A stretch of 64,000 nucleotides of DNA from NCBI RefSeq assembly GCF_001713375.1, contig NZ_CP016449.1:1674001-1738000 (forward strand), given 5' to 3'. Position 1 is the first letter of the stretch; every line of letters begins with the position of its first letter. Both the position numbers and the translations under genes were made by a program. Shown piece after piece: positions 51,347-59,656 of the stretch. The DNA is from Hydrogenophaga sp. RAC07 (GTDB lineage: Bacteria > Pseudomonadota > Gammaproteobacteria > Burkholderiales > Burkholderiaceae_C). The notes below the pieces were generated by a model, which saw nothing but the letters and a program-made list of their open reading frames with translations, did no database searches and was not told the origin of the DNA.

Positions 51347-51706
51347 TCAGGTCTGCGGTGTTGCGAGGCGCCGCACCAGGAGCCAGAGTGCTGCGCCGAT
51401 CAGGACGCCGACGCCGTCGGCCAGGAAGTCGAGCCATTCGCCGTAGCGCCAGCCTGTGGCCGCCTGCAGGAGTTCGATGACGCCGCCATACGCCAGCAAC
51501 GCAATGATCATGGTCGAGGGCCTGTGGCTGTAGGCCAGCAGGCCCACCAGCGCCAACCAGCCAAAGCCGAAGGTGTGTTGCCCCTTGTCCCAGATGGTTG
51601 CCGCTTGCTGCGGCAACAGATCCACCGGCACCAGCGAGGCGATCGCCAGCACGGTGGCGCTGCACCAGAAGGCGGTTCGGATCAGATGAAGGCCGGAGGG
51701 GCGCAT
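51347..51706 (-). CDS. VanZ-like family membrane protein
   Basis: 119 residues with four hydrophobic segments. WDKGQHTFGFGWLALVGLLAY and EWLDFLADGVGVLIGAALW resemble the VanZ-like fold (polar D-K-x-x-H in the first loop and D-x-x-A-N/D-G in the last). No specific function; teicoplanin-resistance VanZ itself is only a distant relative. It lies 21 bp upstream of aat on the same strand. Confidence 0.78.
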   Translation of the reverse strand: MRPSGLHLIRTAFWCSATVLAIASLVPVDLLPQQAATIWDKGQHTFGFGWLALVGLLAYSHRPSTMIIALLAYGGVIELLQAATGWRYGEWLDFLADGVGVLIGAALWLLVRRLATPQT

Positions 51707-51739
51707 GGAAGATGCAAGAACGAGAGAGGCAGAAACAAC

Positions 51740-51763
51740 AAAGGCCTTCGCAAGAAGGCCTTT
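51740..51763 (-). terminator. Terminator of tRNA-Asn
   Basis: Perfect stem AAAGGCCTTC / GAAGGCCTTT (51740-51749 and 51754-51763) with a 4-nt loop. On the minus strand it is followed by GTTGTTTC. It lies 14 nt after the encoded CCA end of the tRNA. Confidence 0.8.
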
Positions 51764-51777
51764 GAGTGGATGTTGGG

Positions 51778-51853
51778 TGGCTCCCCGACCTGGACTCGAA
51801 CCAGGGACCTGCGGATTAACAGTCCGTCGCTCTACCGACTGAGCTATCAGGGA
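51778..51853 (-). tRNA. tRNA-Asn (anticodon GTT)
   Basis: Read on the minus strand, the sequence folds as a tRNA: acceptor arm TCCCTGA with TCGGGGA, D-arm AGCTCAGTCGGTAGAGC, anticodon loop CTGTTAA with anticodon GTT, T-arm TGGTTCGAGTCCA (consensus GTTCGA), discriminator G and an encoded CCA. 76 nt. A TATAAT lies 10 bp upstream and a terminator directly downstream, so it is a single-gene transcript. Confidence 0.98.
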
Positions 51854-51863
51854 ACAGCCTCGA

Positions 51864-51869
51864 ATTATA
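51864..51869 (-). promoter_or_regulatory. -10 box of the tRNA-Asn promoter
   Basis: Exact TATAAT on the minus strand, 10 bp before the tRNA 5' end. The matching -35 region (around 51887-51892, TCAGAA) is a poor match to TTGACA, so only the -10 element is claimed. Confidence 0.6.
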
Positions 51870-51925
51870 GCGTTGAATTTTTCGTTTTCTGAGCTGAGGC
51901 TTCAGTTGCGAAAAATATCTCGCGT

Positions 51926-52987
51926 TCAGTCGAGCGCAGGAGGCGTGACGCCGAGCACCCGGTGCAACTGCGTGCTGGTGGTCGTGTACTGAAGCATCAC
52001 CTTTTTCTCTGGGAACACGATGGGTGCCGCACCGAAGGCCGCGAGTGTGGCTTCGTGAAATCCCGAGAGGATGAGCTTCTTCTTGCCGGGGTAGGTGTTG
52101 ATGTCACCCACCGCGAAGATGCCGGGCACGCTGGTGGAGAACTTCTCGGTGTCCACCACCAGTTGTTTTCGCTCGATGTCCAGGCCCCAGTCGGCAATGG
52201 GTCCCAGCTTGGGTGACAGGCCCAGGAAGACCAGAAACACATCGGCAGGCACGTTGTGCGTCTGGGCCTGCGGGTCGGTGACCTGCAATGCGGTGAGCCG
52301 ATCGCCATCGGTTGTGAACCCCGTGGGCTGACCGACCATGAAGCGCAGCTTGTCGTGCTCGCAGAGTTCGCGCATGCGCGCGATGTTCGCGGGCGCGGCC
52401 TGAAAGGCATCGCGTCGATGGATCAAGGTCACGCTTTTGGCCTTGCCGGGACCTGGCATGGAGAGGGTTGCGGCCCACTCCAGCGCAGTGTCGCCACCGC
52501 CCAAGATGACGGTGTTCTGGCCGGCACAAGCGTCGGGCGACGTGATCCGGTAGAAAAGTTGTTTCTGTTCAAACGCTTCGATGCCGTCGAGCTTGAGCGC
52601 GCGCGGCTGGAACGCCCCCACTCCCGCCGCGATGAACAAGGTCTTGGTGAGCAGGCGTGTGCCCTGGGAAGTGGCCACAAAGAAGCGGCCATCGACCTGC
52701 TGTTCAACGGTGCTCACCTCTTGTCCGAGGTGGAACGTGGCGCCGAAGGGCTCAATCTGCTTGAGCAGGTTGTTGACCAGTTCCTGACCGGTGCAGACCG
52801 GGATGGCCGGAATGTCGTAGATCGGCTTGTCGGGGTAGAGCTCTGCGGGTTGACCGCCCGGGAAGGGCAGTGCATCGATCACATGGGCCTTGATCTCCAG
52901 CAGGCCCAACTCGAACACTTGGAACAGACCCACCGGGCCTGCACCGATGACGACCGCATCGGCTTCAATGGGACCGTCGCTGACCAT
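51926..52987 (-). CDS. Ferredoxin--NADP+ reductase, thioredoxin-reductase-like type
   Basis: 353-residue FAD enzyme of the TrxR-like FNR type (as YumC of Bacillus and the Rhodopseudomonas enzyme). The FAD-binding GAGPVG is at 15-20, and the NADPH-binding motif [12 protein letters not shown] in the middle. The redox CxxC of thioredoxin reductases is missing at the expected place ([11 protein letters not shown]), which supports an FNR and not a TrxB. It starts 6 bp after the fdxA stop, so the electron carrier and its reductase are co-transcribed. They directly follow the cys genes. Confidence 0.85.
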   Translation of the reverse strand: MVSDGPIEADAVVIGAGPVGLFQVFELGLLEIKAHVIDALPFPGGQPAELYPDKPIYDIPAIPVCTGQELVNNLLKQIEPFGATFHLGQEVSTVEQQVDGRFFVATSQGTRLLTKTLFIAAGVGAFQPRALKLDGIEAFEQKQLFYRITSPDACAGQNTVILGGGDTALEWAATLSMPGPGKAKSVTLIHRRDAFQAAPANIARMRELCEHDKLRFMVGQPTGFTTDGDRLTALQVTDPQAQTHNVPADVFLVFLGLSPKLGPIADWGLDIERKQLVVDTEKFSTSVPGIFAVGDINTYPGKKKLILSGFHEATLAAFGAAPIVFPEKKVMLQYTTTSTQLHRVLGVTPPALD

Positions 52988-52992
52988 GCCGC

Positions 52993-53322
52993 TCAGCGCA
53001 GCAGCTCGGGCAGTTTGCCGGTGCGGTCTTTCCAGTCGTCGGCATCGGGCAGCGGTGCCTTGCGTTTGGTGATGCTCTTCCAGCCCGGCAACTGCGCCAG
53101 ATCGGCGTTGAGCTGGGTCATGTGCAGCTGGTCCTTGGGCAGGTCTTCTTCTGCGTAAATGGCGCTCACCGGGCATTCAGGAATGCACACCGCACAGTCG
53201 ATGCACTCATCGGGATCGATGGTGAGGAAGTTGGGGCCTTCGCGGAAGCAGTCCACGGGGCAGACGTCGACACAGTCGGTGTATTTGCAGCGGATGCAGG
53301 CTTCGGTGACAACGTGGGTCAT
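52993..53322 (-). CDS. fdxA: Seven-iron ferredoxin FdxA
   Basis: 109-residue [3Fe-4S][4Fe-4S] ferredoxin of the Azotobacter FdI type. Cys ligands by alignment logic: C9, C17, C50 for the 3Fe cluster and C21, C40, C43, C46 for the 4Fe cluster (in VDVCPVDCF and [12 protein letters not shown]). The length of about 107-109 fits. ATG 53320-53322 begins [17 protein letters not shown]. It lies 122 bp after cysN and couples to the FNR gene. Confidence 0.94.
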   Translation of the reverse strand: MTHVVTEACIRCKYTDCVDVCPVDCFREGPNFLTIDPDECIDCAVCIPECPVSAIYAEEDLPKDQLHMTQLNADLAQLPGWKSITKRKAPLPDADDWKDRTGKLPELLR

Positions 53323-53444
53323 GGTGGTCTTGGGAATCGGTGGAAGCCGTGATTTTAGGGTTTCCGGCGAGGGCGGGCCGGGCCATGGCCCTTGCCGTGA
53401 CACAAGTTAAGGGGAAGCGGGTCGCGTGCGCTTTCGCGCGAGGC

Positions 53445-54770
53445 TCATTGCACCAGCAACGCGCCCGCCGTGCGGTGGCTCGCGGTGTCCACCAGCACCA
53501 GCGATCCCAGGGCCCGGGACTGCGCAAACGGCAGCGTGACCAGCGGCTCCTGCAGTGTCAGTTCAATGTGGCCGATGGCGTTGGGCTCCAGCTGGGTGGC
53601 GTCTTCTTCCGCCAGGGTGTGGATGTCCAGGCGGTGCACGATGCGCTTGATCTTGGCCTTGACCCAGCGGTGGCCATGCAGCGCCCAGTACACGCGCCCG
53701 GGCACCAGGGTCTCGTCGTCCAGCCAGGCCACGGTGGCGCGGATTTCGCGGTTGCCGGGCAGCGACCCTTCGGTGTCTTCGGCCAGCAGCCAGTCGCCAC
53801 GCGAGACGTCAACCTCGCGGTCCAGCACGATGCCGGCGCTGTGGCCCGCGAGCACGGCCTGCGGATGGCGCACATGGTTGAGCACCTGGGCGACCACGGC
53901 GGTCTGGCCGTTGGGCATGATGCGCACGTTCTGACCGGCCTGCACACCACCGGTGGCCACGCGGCCCCAGAACACGCGGCGGCCCTGTGAGGTGTCGGCC
54001 GAGCTGCTGAATTTTTCCACCCACTGCACGGCGAAGGCGAAGGGCAGCGTGCTGTCGGCCGGCGTGACGGGCAGACCTTCGAGGATCTCGAGCAGCGTGG
54101 GGCCGCTGTATCCGCACCAGTCAGCCTGTTCGCTGGCGTCGACCACGTTCCAGCCCTTGAGGGCGGACACGGGGACCACGGCCGTGACAGGGATGCCGGC
54201 TTGCGCGGCGAATGTGCGCAGTGCGGCGCCGATGTGTTCAAACGCCACGGCGCTGTCTTCAACCGCGTCGAGCTTGTTGATGGCGAACACCACCGAGGGC
54301 ACGCGCAGCAGCTTGAGCAGCAGGCTGTGGCGGCGCGTCTGCGGCAGCAGTTTGAGCGCGGCATCGGCCCAGGCCAGCTTGGTGGCGTCGACCAGCACCA
54401 CGGCAGCGTCGGCGCTGGATGCGGCGGTCACCATGTTGCGTGTGTACTGCTCGTGGCCGGGCGCGTCACCGATGATGAATTTGCGCGCTTCGGTGCTGAA
54501 GTACCGGTAGGCCACGTCGATGGTGATGCCTTGTTCGCGCTCGGCCGAGAGACCGTCGGTCAACAGGGCCAGATCGGTCTGGCCATGGCGCTGCACGCCG
54601 GCCAGGTGGTCTTGCAGCACGGCCTTGCTGTCGACCAGCAAGCGTCCGATGAGAGTGCTCTTGCCGTCGTCGACGCTACCGCAGGTGATGAGGCGCAGGG
54701 CGGAGCGCGTGTCCCCCACGAGGGCTTTGACTGGCTCGGTTCGAGCAGCGGTGTTGGAGGCGGTGGTCAT
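53445..54770 (-). CDS. cysN: Sulfate adenylyltransferase subunit 1 (GTPase)
   Basis: 441-residue GTPase that stimulates CysD to make APS from sulfate and ATP. The P-loop GSVDDGKST is at 31-39, switch II DAPGHEQY and the base motif NKLD are present, with EF-Tu-like beta-barrel domains after. There is no C-terminal APS-kinase (CysC) extension; the protein stops after the barrel. The ATG overlaps the cysD stop by one base (TGATG). Confidence 0.97.
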   Translation of the reverse strand: MTTASNTAARTEPVKALVGDTRSALRLITCGSVDDGKSTLIGRLLVDSKAVLQDHLAGVQRHGQTDLALLTDGLSAEREQGITIDVAYRYFSTEARKFIIGDAPGHEQYTRNMVTAASSADAAVVLVDATKLAWADAALKLLPQTRRHSLLLKLLRVPSVVFAINKLDAVEDSAVAFEHIGAALRTFAAQAGIPVTAVVPVSALKGWNVVDASEQADWCGYSGPTLLEILEGLPVTPADSTLPFAFAVQWVEKFSSSADTSQGRRVFWGRVATGGVQAGQNVRIMPNGQTAVVAQVLNHVRHPQAVLAGHSAGIVLDREVDVSRGDWLLAEDTEGSLPGNREIRATVAWLDDETLVPGRVYWALHGHRWVKAKIKRIVHRLDIHTLAEEDATQLEPNAIGHIELTLQEPLVTLPFAQSRALGSLVLVDTASHRTAGALLVQ

Positions 54771-55729
54771 CAGAAGTACCCATCTTTCTTGCGTTTTTCC
54801 ATGGAGGCGTCGGACGTCTTGTCGTCCATGCGCGTGGCGCCGCGCTCGCTCACCTCGGCGGCCAGCGTCTCGATCACGATGTCGTCGGCCGTGGCGGCCA
54901 GGCTCTCCACCGGGCAGGTGCAGGTGATGTCACCCACGGTGCGAAAGCGCACGTCGCGCAGCTGCACGGTCTCGCCGTCGCGTGGTGGCGTGAGTTCGGT
55001 CACCGGCACGAGCAGGCCGCGGCGGTCCACCACCTCGCGCTGGTGCGTGTAGTAGATCGAGGGCAGGGCGATGTTCTCGCGGGCGATGTACTGCCACACA
55101 TCGAGCTCGGTCCAGTTGCTGATGGGGAACACGCGAAAGTGCTCGCCGGGTTGCAGCCGGGTGTTGAACAGGGTCCAGAGTTCGGGGCGCTGGGCCTTGG
55201 GCTGCCACTGGCCGAAGCCGTCGCGGTGAGAAAAGATGCGCTCCTTGGCGCGGGCCTTTTCCTCGTCGCGACGAGCACCGCCAATGAGTGCGTCAAAGCG
55301 GAACTCTTCGATGGCTTCCAGCAAGGTGACCGACTGGTGCACGTTGCGGCTTTCGCCCGGGTGGGCCAGACGCACCGTGCCGCGCGCCATCGAGTCTTCG
55401 ACGTTGCGCACGATCAACTCGGCGCCGAGCTCTTTGGCGCGCTGGTCGCGGAAGGCAGTGACTTCGGGGAAGTTGTGACCGGTGTCGATCATCAACAGCG
55501 GGTAAGGGATGCGGCCCGCGCCAAAGGCCTTCTCGGCGCACTTGAGCATGACCAGCGAATCCTTGCCGCCCGAGAACAGCAGGGTCGGGCGCTCGAAGGC
55601 GGCCGCGACTTCGCGCAGGATGAAGATGGTTTCTTCTTCGAGCGCGTCCAGGTGGGCGTTGCTCAGGTGGTGATCACCGGCGTGTTGCAGGGCGGTCTGG
55701 ATCACGGCGGTTTCGGTGCGGGCGTTCAT
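54770..55729 (-). CDS. cysD: Sulfate adenylyltransferase subunit 2
   Basis: 319-residue catalytic subunit with the PP-loop SGGKDS at 53-58, and family stretches IDTGHNFPEVTAFRD, GGARRDEEKARAKER and FPISNWTELDVWQYI. The C-terminus ends KRKKDGYF, typical of CysD. It overlaps cysH by 4 bp and cysN by one base, a tight cysH-cysD-cysN unit. Confidence 0.97.
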   Translation of the reverse strand: MNARTETAVIQTALQHAGDHHLSNAHLDALEEETIFILREVAAAFERPTLLFSGGKDSLVMLKCAEKAFGAGRIPYPLLMIDTGHNFPEVTAFRDQRAKELGAELIVRNVEDSMARGTVRLAHPGESRNVHQSVTLLEAIEEFRFDALIGGARRDEEKARAKERIFSHRDGFGQWQPKAQRPELWTLFNTRLQPGEHFRVFPISNWTELDVWQYIARENIALPSIYYTHQREVVDRRGLLVPVTELTPPRDGETVQLRDVRFRTVGDITCTCPVESLAATADDIVIETLAAEVSERGATRMDDKTSDASMEKRKKDGYF

Positions 55730-56475
55730 GAGGGGGTCCGTTCGATGGATGACACGAGGGAAGACGTGGCGGGCTGCACGTGCAGGCCGCATTCCTTGGC
55801 GCTTTCCTGTTCCCACCACCAGCGGCCGGCGCGGAAGTCTTCGCCGACGCTGATGGCGCGGGTGCAGGGCGCGCAGCCGATGCTGGGAAAAAACTGGTCG
55901 TGCAGGGAGTTGTAGTCCAGGCCGTGCAAGCCGATGAAGTGCCACACGTCGCCCCAGGTCCACTCGACGATGGGGCTGATCTTGACGCGCTCGACTTCCT
56001 GGATGACTTCACCCACCTCGGCGCGCGCGTTGGATTGTTCGCGGCGCAAACCGGTGATCCAGCCGTCGTGCCCGGCGAGTGCACGCGCCAGCGGCTCCAT
56101 CTTGCGGATGTCGCAGCAGGCTTTGCGCAGCTCGATGCTCTGGTACATCGCCTCTTCGCCGTTCTTGCGCACGAAGTGGATGACCGATTCCTGCCGGGGA
56201 CGGAAAACCTGAACGCTGATTCCGTAGCGCCGCTCGATCCGGGGGATCAACGCAAGCGTCTCGGCGTGCAGCTTGCCGGTCTCGAGCACGAACACACTGG
56301 CCTCGATGTCGGCCAGGTGCAGCAGGTGCGTGACCACCATGTCTTCGGCGCCCAGGCTGGAGGCCTGGGTCAACCTGGGGTGGCTGGCGGCGGTTTCGCG
56401 CAGCAGACCGATGCTGCGCGCGACCTTGGCAGCAAAGTCGGGCGAGGGCTTGTCGTAGAGGGCTAAAGCGGTCAT
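55726..56475 (-). CDS. cysH: Adenylylsulfate (APS-type) reductase CysH
   Basis: 249-residue thioredoxin-dependent reductase. Besides the PP-loop-like core it carries the two Cys pairs KACCDIRK and GCAPCTRAI that bind a [4Fe-4S] cluster, which by family knowledge marks APS reductases rather than E. coli-type PAPS reductases. The catalytic Cys is in ECGLH near the C-terminus. Absence of cysC fits direct use of APS. Confidence 0.95.
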   Translation of the reverse strand: MTALALYDKPSPDFAAKVARSIGLLRETAASHPRLTQASSLGAEDMVVTHLLHLADIEASVFVLETGKLHAETLALIPRIERRYGISVQVFRPRQESVIHFVRKNGEEAMYQSIELRKACCDIRKMEPLARALAGHDGWITGLRREQSNARAEVGEVIQEVERVKISPIVEWTWGDVWHFIGLHGLDYNSLHDQFFPSIGCAPCTRAISVGEDFRAGRWWWEQESAKECGLHVQPATSSLVSSIERTPS

Positions 56476-56495
56476 GGCAACGGCTCTTTTCGCTT

Positions 56496-56885
56496 TCAGG
56501 CGGTGGCGAAATGGGGTGCGGTGTGCACCGCATCGCCCTGGTAGAAGGCGGGGTAGTGCGCCAGCAGCGCCTGGCCGTGGGCCAGGTTCTGGTCGGCTCG
56601 CAACACAGCTTGCGTGAAGCCGCTGCGCTGCATCTGCACCAGCTGGTCGATCAGCACATCACCGGTGGCGCGGATCTCGCCGGTGAAGCCGAGGCGGCGG
56701 CGCAGCAGGAAAGCCTGGCTGAACGCGCGGCCATCGTTGAACTTGGGAAAGTGCAGCTCGATCACGGTTACGCCGCCGAGGTCGGCCTCGCGCGGGTCGG
56801 TGTCGTTGGCGAAAGAGAGGCGCTGAGCCTCGTCCTCGGTGGCCACGAATGCGTCTGCGCTGAAGAGTTGAAGGGTTGTGCTCAT
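56496..56885 (-). CDS. DUF934 family protein of the sulfite reductase locus
   Basis: 129-residue protein of the DUF934 family, typically encoded next to cysI in beta- and gamma-proteobacteria. Visible motifs are GVTVIELHFPKFNDGRAFSQ, LRRRLGFTGEIRATGDVLID and QMQRSGFTQAVL. No enzyme activity is known to me. It lies 11 bp after cysI and 20 bp before cysH, firmly inside the operon, so an accessory role in sulfite or APS reduction is inferred. Confidence 0.88.
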   Translation of the reverse strand: MSTTLQLFSADAFVATEDEAQRLSFANDTDPREADLGGVTVIELHFPKFNDGRAFSQAFLLRRRLGFTGEIRATGDVLIDQLVQMQRSGFTQAVLRADQNLAHGQALLAHYPAFYQGDAVHTAPHFATA

Positions 56886-56896
56886 GGTCTCGGTCC

Positions 56897-58672
56897 TCAG
56901 GCGGCGGCGCGGGCCGTGCTCGTGCGCACCGCGTTGGCGGCGGTCTTGAACGGATCGGCGCCGGTGCGGCGCAGCGTGGCCACGAAGGTTTCGGTGCCAG
57001 TGCGTTGTGCTCGGTAGGTGTCGAGCAGCGCCTCGATCACGTCGGGTACTTCGCTCGCGGCAAACGACGGGCCGATCACCTTGCCCGGGGTGGACTCGCC
57101 CGACAGGCGCGTGCCGTCCGAGCCACCGAGCGTGACCTGGTACCACTCCTGGCCGTCCTTGTCGACGCCCAGGATGCCGATGTGCCCGCTGTGGTGGTGG
57201 CCGCAGCTGTTGATGCAGCCACTGATGTGCAGGTCGATTTCGCCCAGGTCGTGCAGTTCGTCGAGGTCTTTGTAGCGGCCCAGGATGGCCTGTGCCAAGG
57301 GGAGCGAACGCGCGTTGGCGAGGTCGCAAAAATCGCCACCGGGGCAGGCGATCATGTCGGTCAGCAGGCCGATGTTGGGTTTGGCCAGGCCCAGGCGGCG
57401 GGCTTCGCGCCAGAGTTCTGGCAGCTGGTCGCAACGCACCCAGGGCAGCAGCAGGTTTTGCTCGTGCGTCACGCGGGCCTCGCCGGCCGAGAAGCGCTCG
57501 GCCAGGTCCGCCGCACGCTCCAGTTGTTCGGCCGTGGCGTCGCCGGGGGCCTGGCCGAAGCGCTTGAACGACAAGGTGACCGCGCGCAGGTCGGGGTTCT
57601 GGTGCGGCTTCACGTTCTGCGTGAGCCAGCGGCTGAACTCCATGTCGTCCTCGGCCGCAGCCTTGAGGATGTGGGCAATTTTCGCGTCGGCGCTCTTGCG
57701 ATCGCACTTGAGCTGGGGCGGCACAAAGAAGGCGCTCACGCGGTCGAGCTCGGCCTGGCTGATGGTGTGAGGCGCGCCGTCTTTCTCGATGATGTCGCGG
57801 TACTCGGCTTCCACCTGGTCGGTGAAAGCCTGGCCCTCGGCCTTCACCAGGATCTTGATGCGGGCCTTGTAGATGTTGTCGCGGCGGCCGAAGCGGTTGT
57901 AGGCGCGCACCACGGCTTCAAGGTAGTTGAGGATCTGGTGCCAGGGCAAAAACTCGCGGATCACGCTGCCGATGATGGGTGTGCGGCCCATGCCGCCGCC
58001 CACGCGCACCTGAAAGCCCAGCTCACCGTCCACATCGCGCAGCAGGCGCAGGCCCACGTCGTGCCAGGCGGTGGCGGCACGGTCTTCGCGTGCACCGGTG
58101 ATGGCGACCTTGAACTTGCGCGGCAGGAAGGCGAACTCGGGGTGCAGTGTGCTCCACTGGCGCATGATTTCGGCAAACGGCCGCGGGTCGGCGACCTCGT
58201 CCACGGCGATGCCGGCGAGTGCGTCGGTGGTGATGTTGCGGATGCAGTTGCCGCTGGTCTGGATGCCGTGCATGCCCACGCTGGCCAGCAGGTCCATCAC
58301 GTCGGCCGAGCGCGCCAGCGGGATCCAGTTGTACTGCACGTTCTGGCGCGTCGTGAAGTGGCCGCAACGGTCGGGCAGGGTGGGCACTTCGGAGAGGCCG
58401 GCGTTGGCCTTGGACACGTCGTGCTCTTCCTTGTGGTCGAAGTCGCGAGCGATCTTCGCCAGCACCTTGAGCTGGGCGCTGTTGATCTCGCCGTAGGGCA
58501 CGGCCACGCGCAGCATGGGCGCGAAGCGCTGCACGTACCAGCCGTTTTGCAGGCGCAGCGGCTTGAACTCGTCTTCCTTCAGCGTGCCGGCCTGCCAGCG
58601 GGTGAGCTGGTCGCGGAACTGGTCGGCACGCAACTGGACGAACTGGCGGTCAAAGTCGGAATATTGGTACAT
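56897..58672 (-). CDS. cysI: Sulfite reductase hemoprotein (nitrite/sulfite reductase family)
   Basis: 591-residue siroheme/[4Fe-4S] enzyme that reduces sulfite to sulfide. The two ferredoxin-like halves are recognisable; the cluster/siroheme Cys motifs are CPGGDFC and CINSCGHHH in the C-terminal third. The siroheme-anion arginines and lysines are in RCGHFTTRQNVQYNW and RKFKVAITG. No cysJ flavoprotein gene is present in the cluster. It follows the TauE-like gene by 28 bp. Confidence 0.93.
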   Translation of the reverse strand: MYQYSDFDRQFVQLRADQFRDQLTRWQAGTLKEDEFKPLRLQNGWYVQRFAPMLRVAVPYGEINSAQLKVLAKIARDFDHKEEHDVSKANAGLSEVPTLPDRCGHFTTRQNVQYNWIPLARSADVMDLLASVGMHGIQTSGNCIRNITTDALAGIAVDEVADPRPFAEIMRQWSTLHPEFAFLPRKFKVAITGAREDRAATAWHDVGLRLLRDVDGELGFQVRVGGGMGRTPIIGSVIREFLPWHQILNYLEAVVRAYNRFGRRDNIYKARIKILVKAEGQAFTDQVEAEYRDIIEKDGAPHTISQAELDRVSAFFVPPQLKCDRKSADAKIAHILKAAAEDDMEFSRWLTQNVKPHQNPDLRAVTLSFKRFGQAPGDATAEQLERAADLAERFSAGEARVTHEQNLLLPWVRCDQLPELWREARRLGLAKPNIGLLTDMIACPGGDFCDLANARSLPLAQAILGRYKDLDELHDLGEIDLHISGCINSCGHHHSGHIGILGVDKDGQEWYQVTLGGSDGTRLSGESTPGKVIGPSFAASEVPDVIEALLDTYRAQRTGTETFVATLRRTGADPFKTAANAVRTSTARAAA

Positions 58673-58700
58673 CGTGGGTACGTCGTCGTGGGCGGAAAAA

Positions 58701-59492
58701 TCAGAGAGCGATCAATTTGAAGCCGGCGTAGGCCAGCAACACCGAGAGCGCCGAGCGCACCAGGCGCTCGGGTGTGTGACGCATGAGGCGCGTGCCGAGC
58801 CAGATGCCGGGCAGCGAGCCCGCGAGCAGCTTGCCCAGCAAAGGCCAGTCCACCGAGCCCATGCTCGCGTGGCCCAGGCCGGCCACCAGCGTGAGCGGCA
58901 CGGCGTAGGCGATGTCGGCGGCCACGATGCGCGGCAGCGGCAGCAAAGGAAACAACAGCAGCAGCACCGACACACCGATGGCGCCCGCGCCGACCGAGGT
59001 GAGCGTGACCAGGGTGCCGATCACCGCGCCAAACAGGACCGGCAAGCTCCAGTGGCGGGCGTGGGTGGCGTTCTCGAGCTGGCCTTCTGCGAGGGTGCGG
59101 GGCAGTTGTTTGCCGCGCGCAGCTTTGTAGAGCATGGCGGCGGCCGTGAGCAGCAGGGCCACGCCCAGGGTGGTGGTCATGAGCGACTGCACCAGCGGGC
59201 TGGCCGGGCCGAGCTGGTGCAGGGCGCCCAGGGTGATCATTGCCGCAGGGATGCTGCCCGCGCAGAGCTGGCCCACCACGCGCCAGGGGACGAGCTTCTG
59301 GCGCGCCAGGCTGACGGTACCGCCCATCTTGGTGAAGGCCGCAAACAGCAGGTCGGTTCCCACCGCAAGGTAGGGTTTGACGCCGAAGAAGAAGATCAGG
59401 ATGGGCGTCATGAGCGAACCGCCACCCACACCGGTGAGACCCACGATGAGTCCCACGGCGAATCCGGCCAGGATGATGGCGATGTCAGGCAT
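58701..59492 (-). CDS. TauE/SafE family sulfite/sulfur-anion permease
   Basis: 263-residue membrane protein with seven to eight hydrophobic segments. The tandem signature is GLIVGLTGVGGGSLMTPIL and LTSVGAGAIGVSVLL with GVKPYLAVGTDLLFAAFTK in between. ATG 59490-59492 is used; an upstream in-frame ATG overlaps the promoter box. As the first gene of the cys unit it may move sulfite, sulfate or a related anion across the inner membrane (inference from family and place). Confidence 0.87.
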   Translation of the reverse strand: MPDIAIILAGFAVGLIVGLTGVGGGSLMTPILIFFFGVKPYLAVGTDLLFAAFTKMGGTVSLARQKLVPWRVVGQLCAGSIPAAMITLGALHQLGPASPLVQSLMTTTLGVALLLTAAAMLYKAARGKQLPRTLAEGQLENATHARHWSLPVLFGAVIGTLVTLTSVGAGAIGVSVLLLLFPLLPLPRIVAADIAYAVPLTLVAGLGHASMGSVDWPLLGKLLAGSLPGIWLGTRLMRHTPERLVRSALSVLLAYAGFKLIAL

Positions 59493-59525
59493 GGGCGCGA
59501 CTGTACGGAGCCGTGCATATATCCC

Positions 59526-59557
59526 AAACGATTTTTTCTTCATGGGGGTATGCCCCA
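59526..59557 (-). promoter_or_regulatory. Candidate CysB-type control region of the cys operon
   Basis: Two elements lie 34-65 bp before the TauE-like start. First an interrupted palindrome TGGGG-N5-CCCCA (59543-59557). Next, on the minus strand, AAGAAAAAATCGTTT (59526-59540), which resembles a box between yggX and fpr (61997-62011). A TATATG that could be a -10 follows (about 59514-59519). LysR-family regulators such as CysB bind imperfect dyads of this kind, but no regulator is shown. Confidence 0.4.
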
Positions 59558-59656
59558 GACGAATATAGAAGGCCGCGCGTGTGGCATCACACGACCCGGG
59601 CGCTGAGGCGACGCAAGTGCTGCTCCATCAGCATGCAGTGACGTAACATCGCCGCC

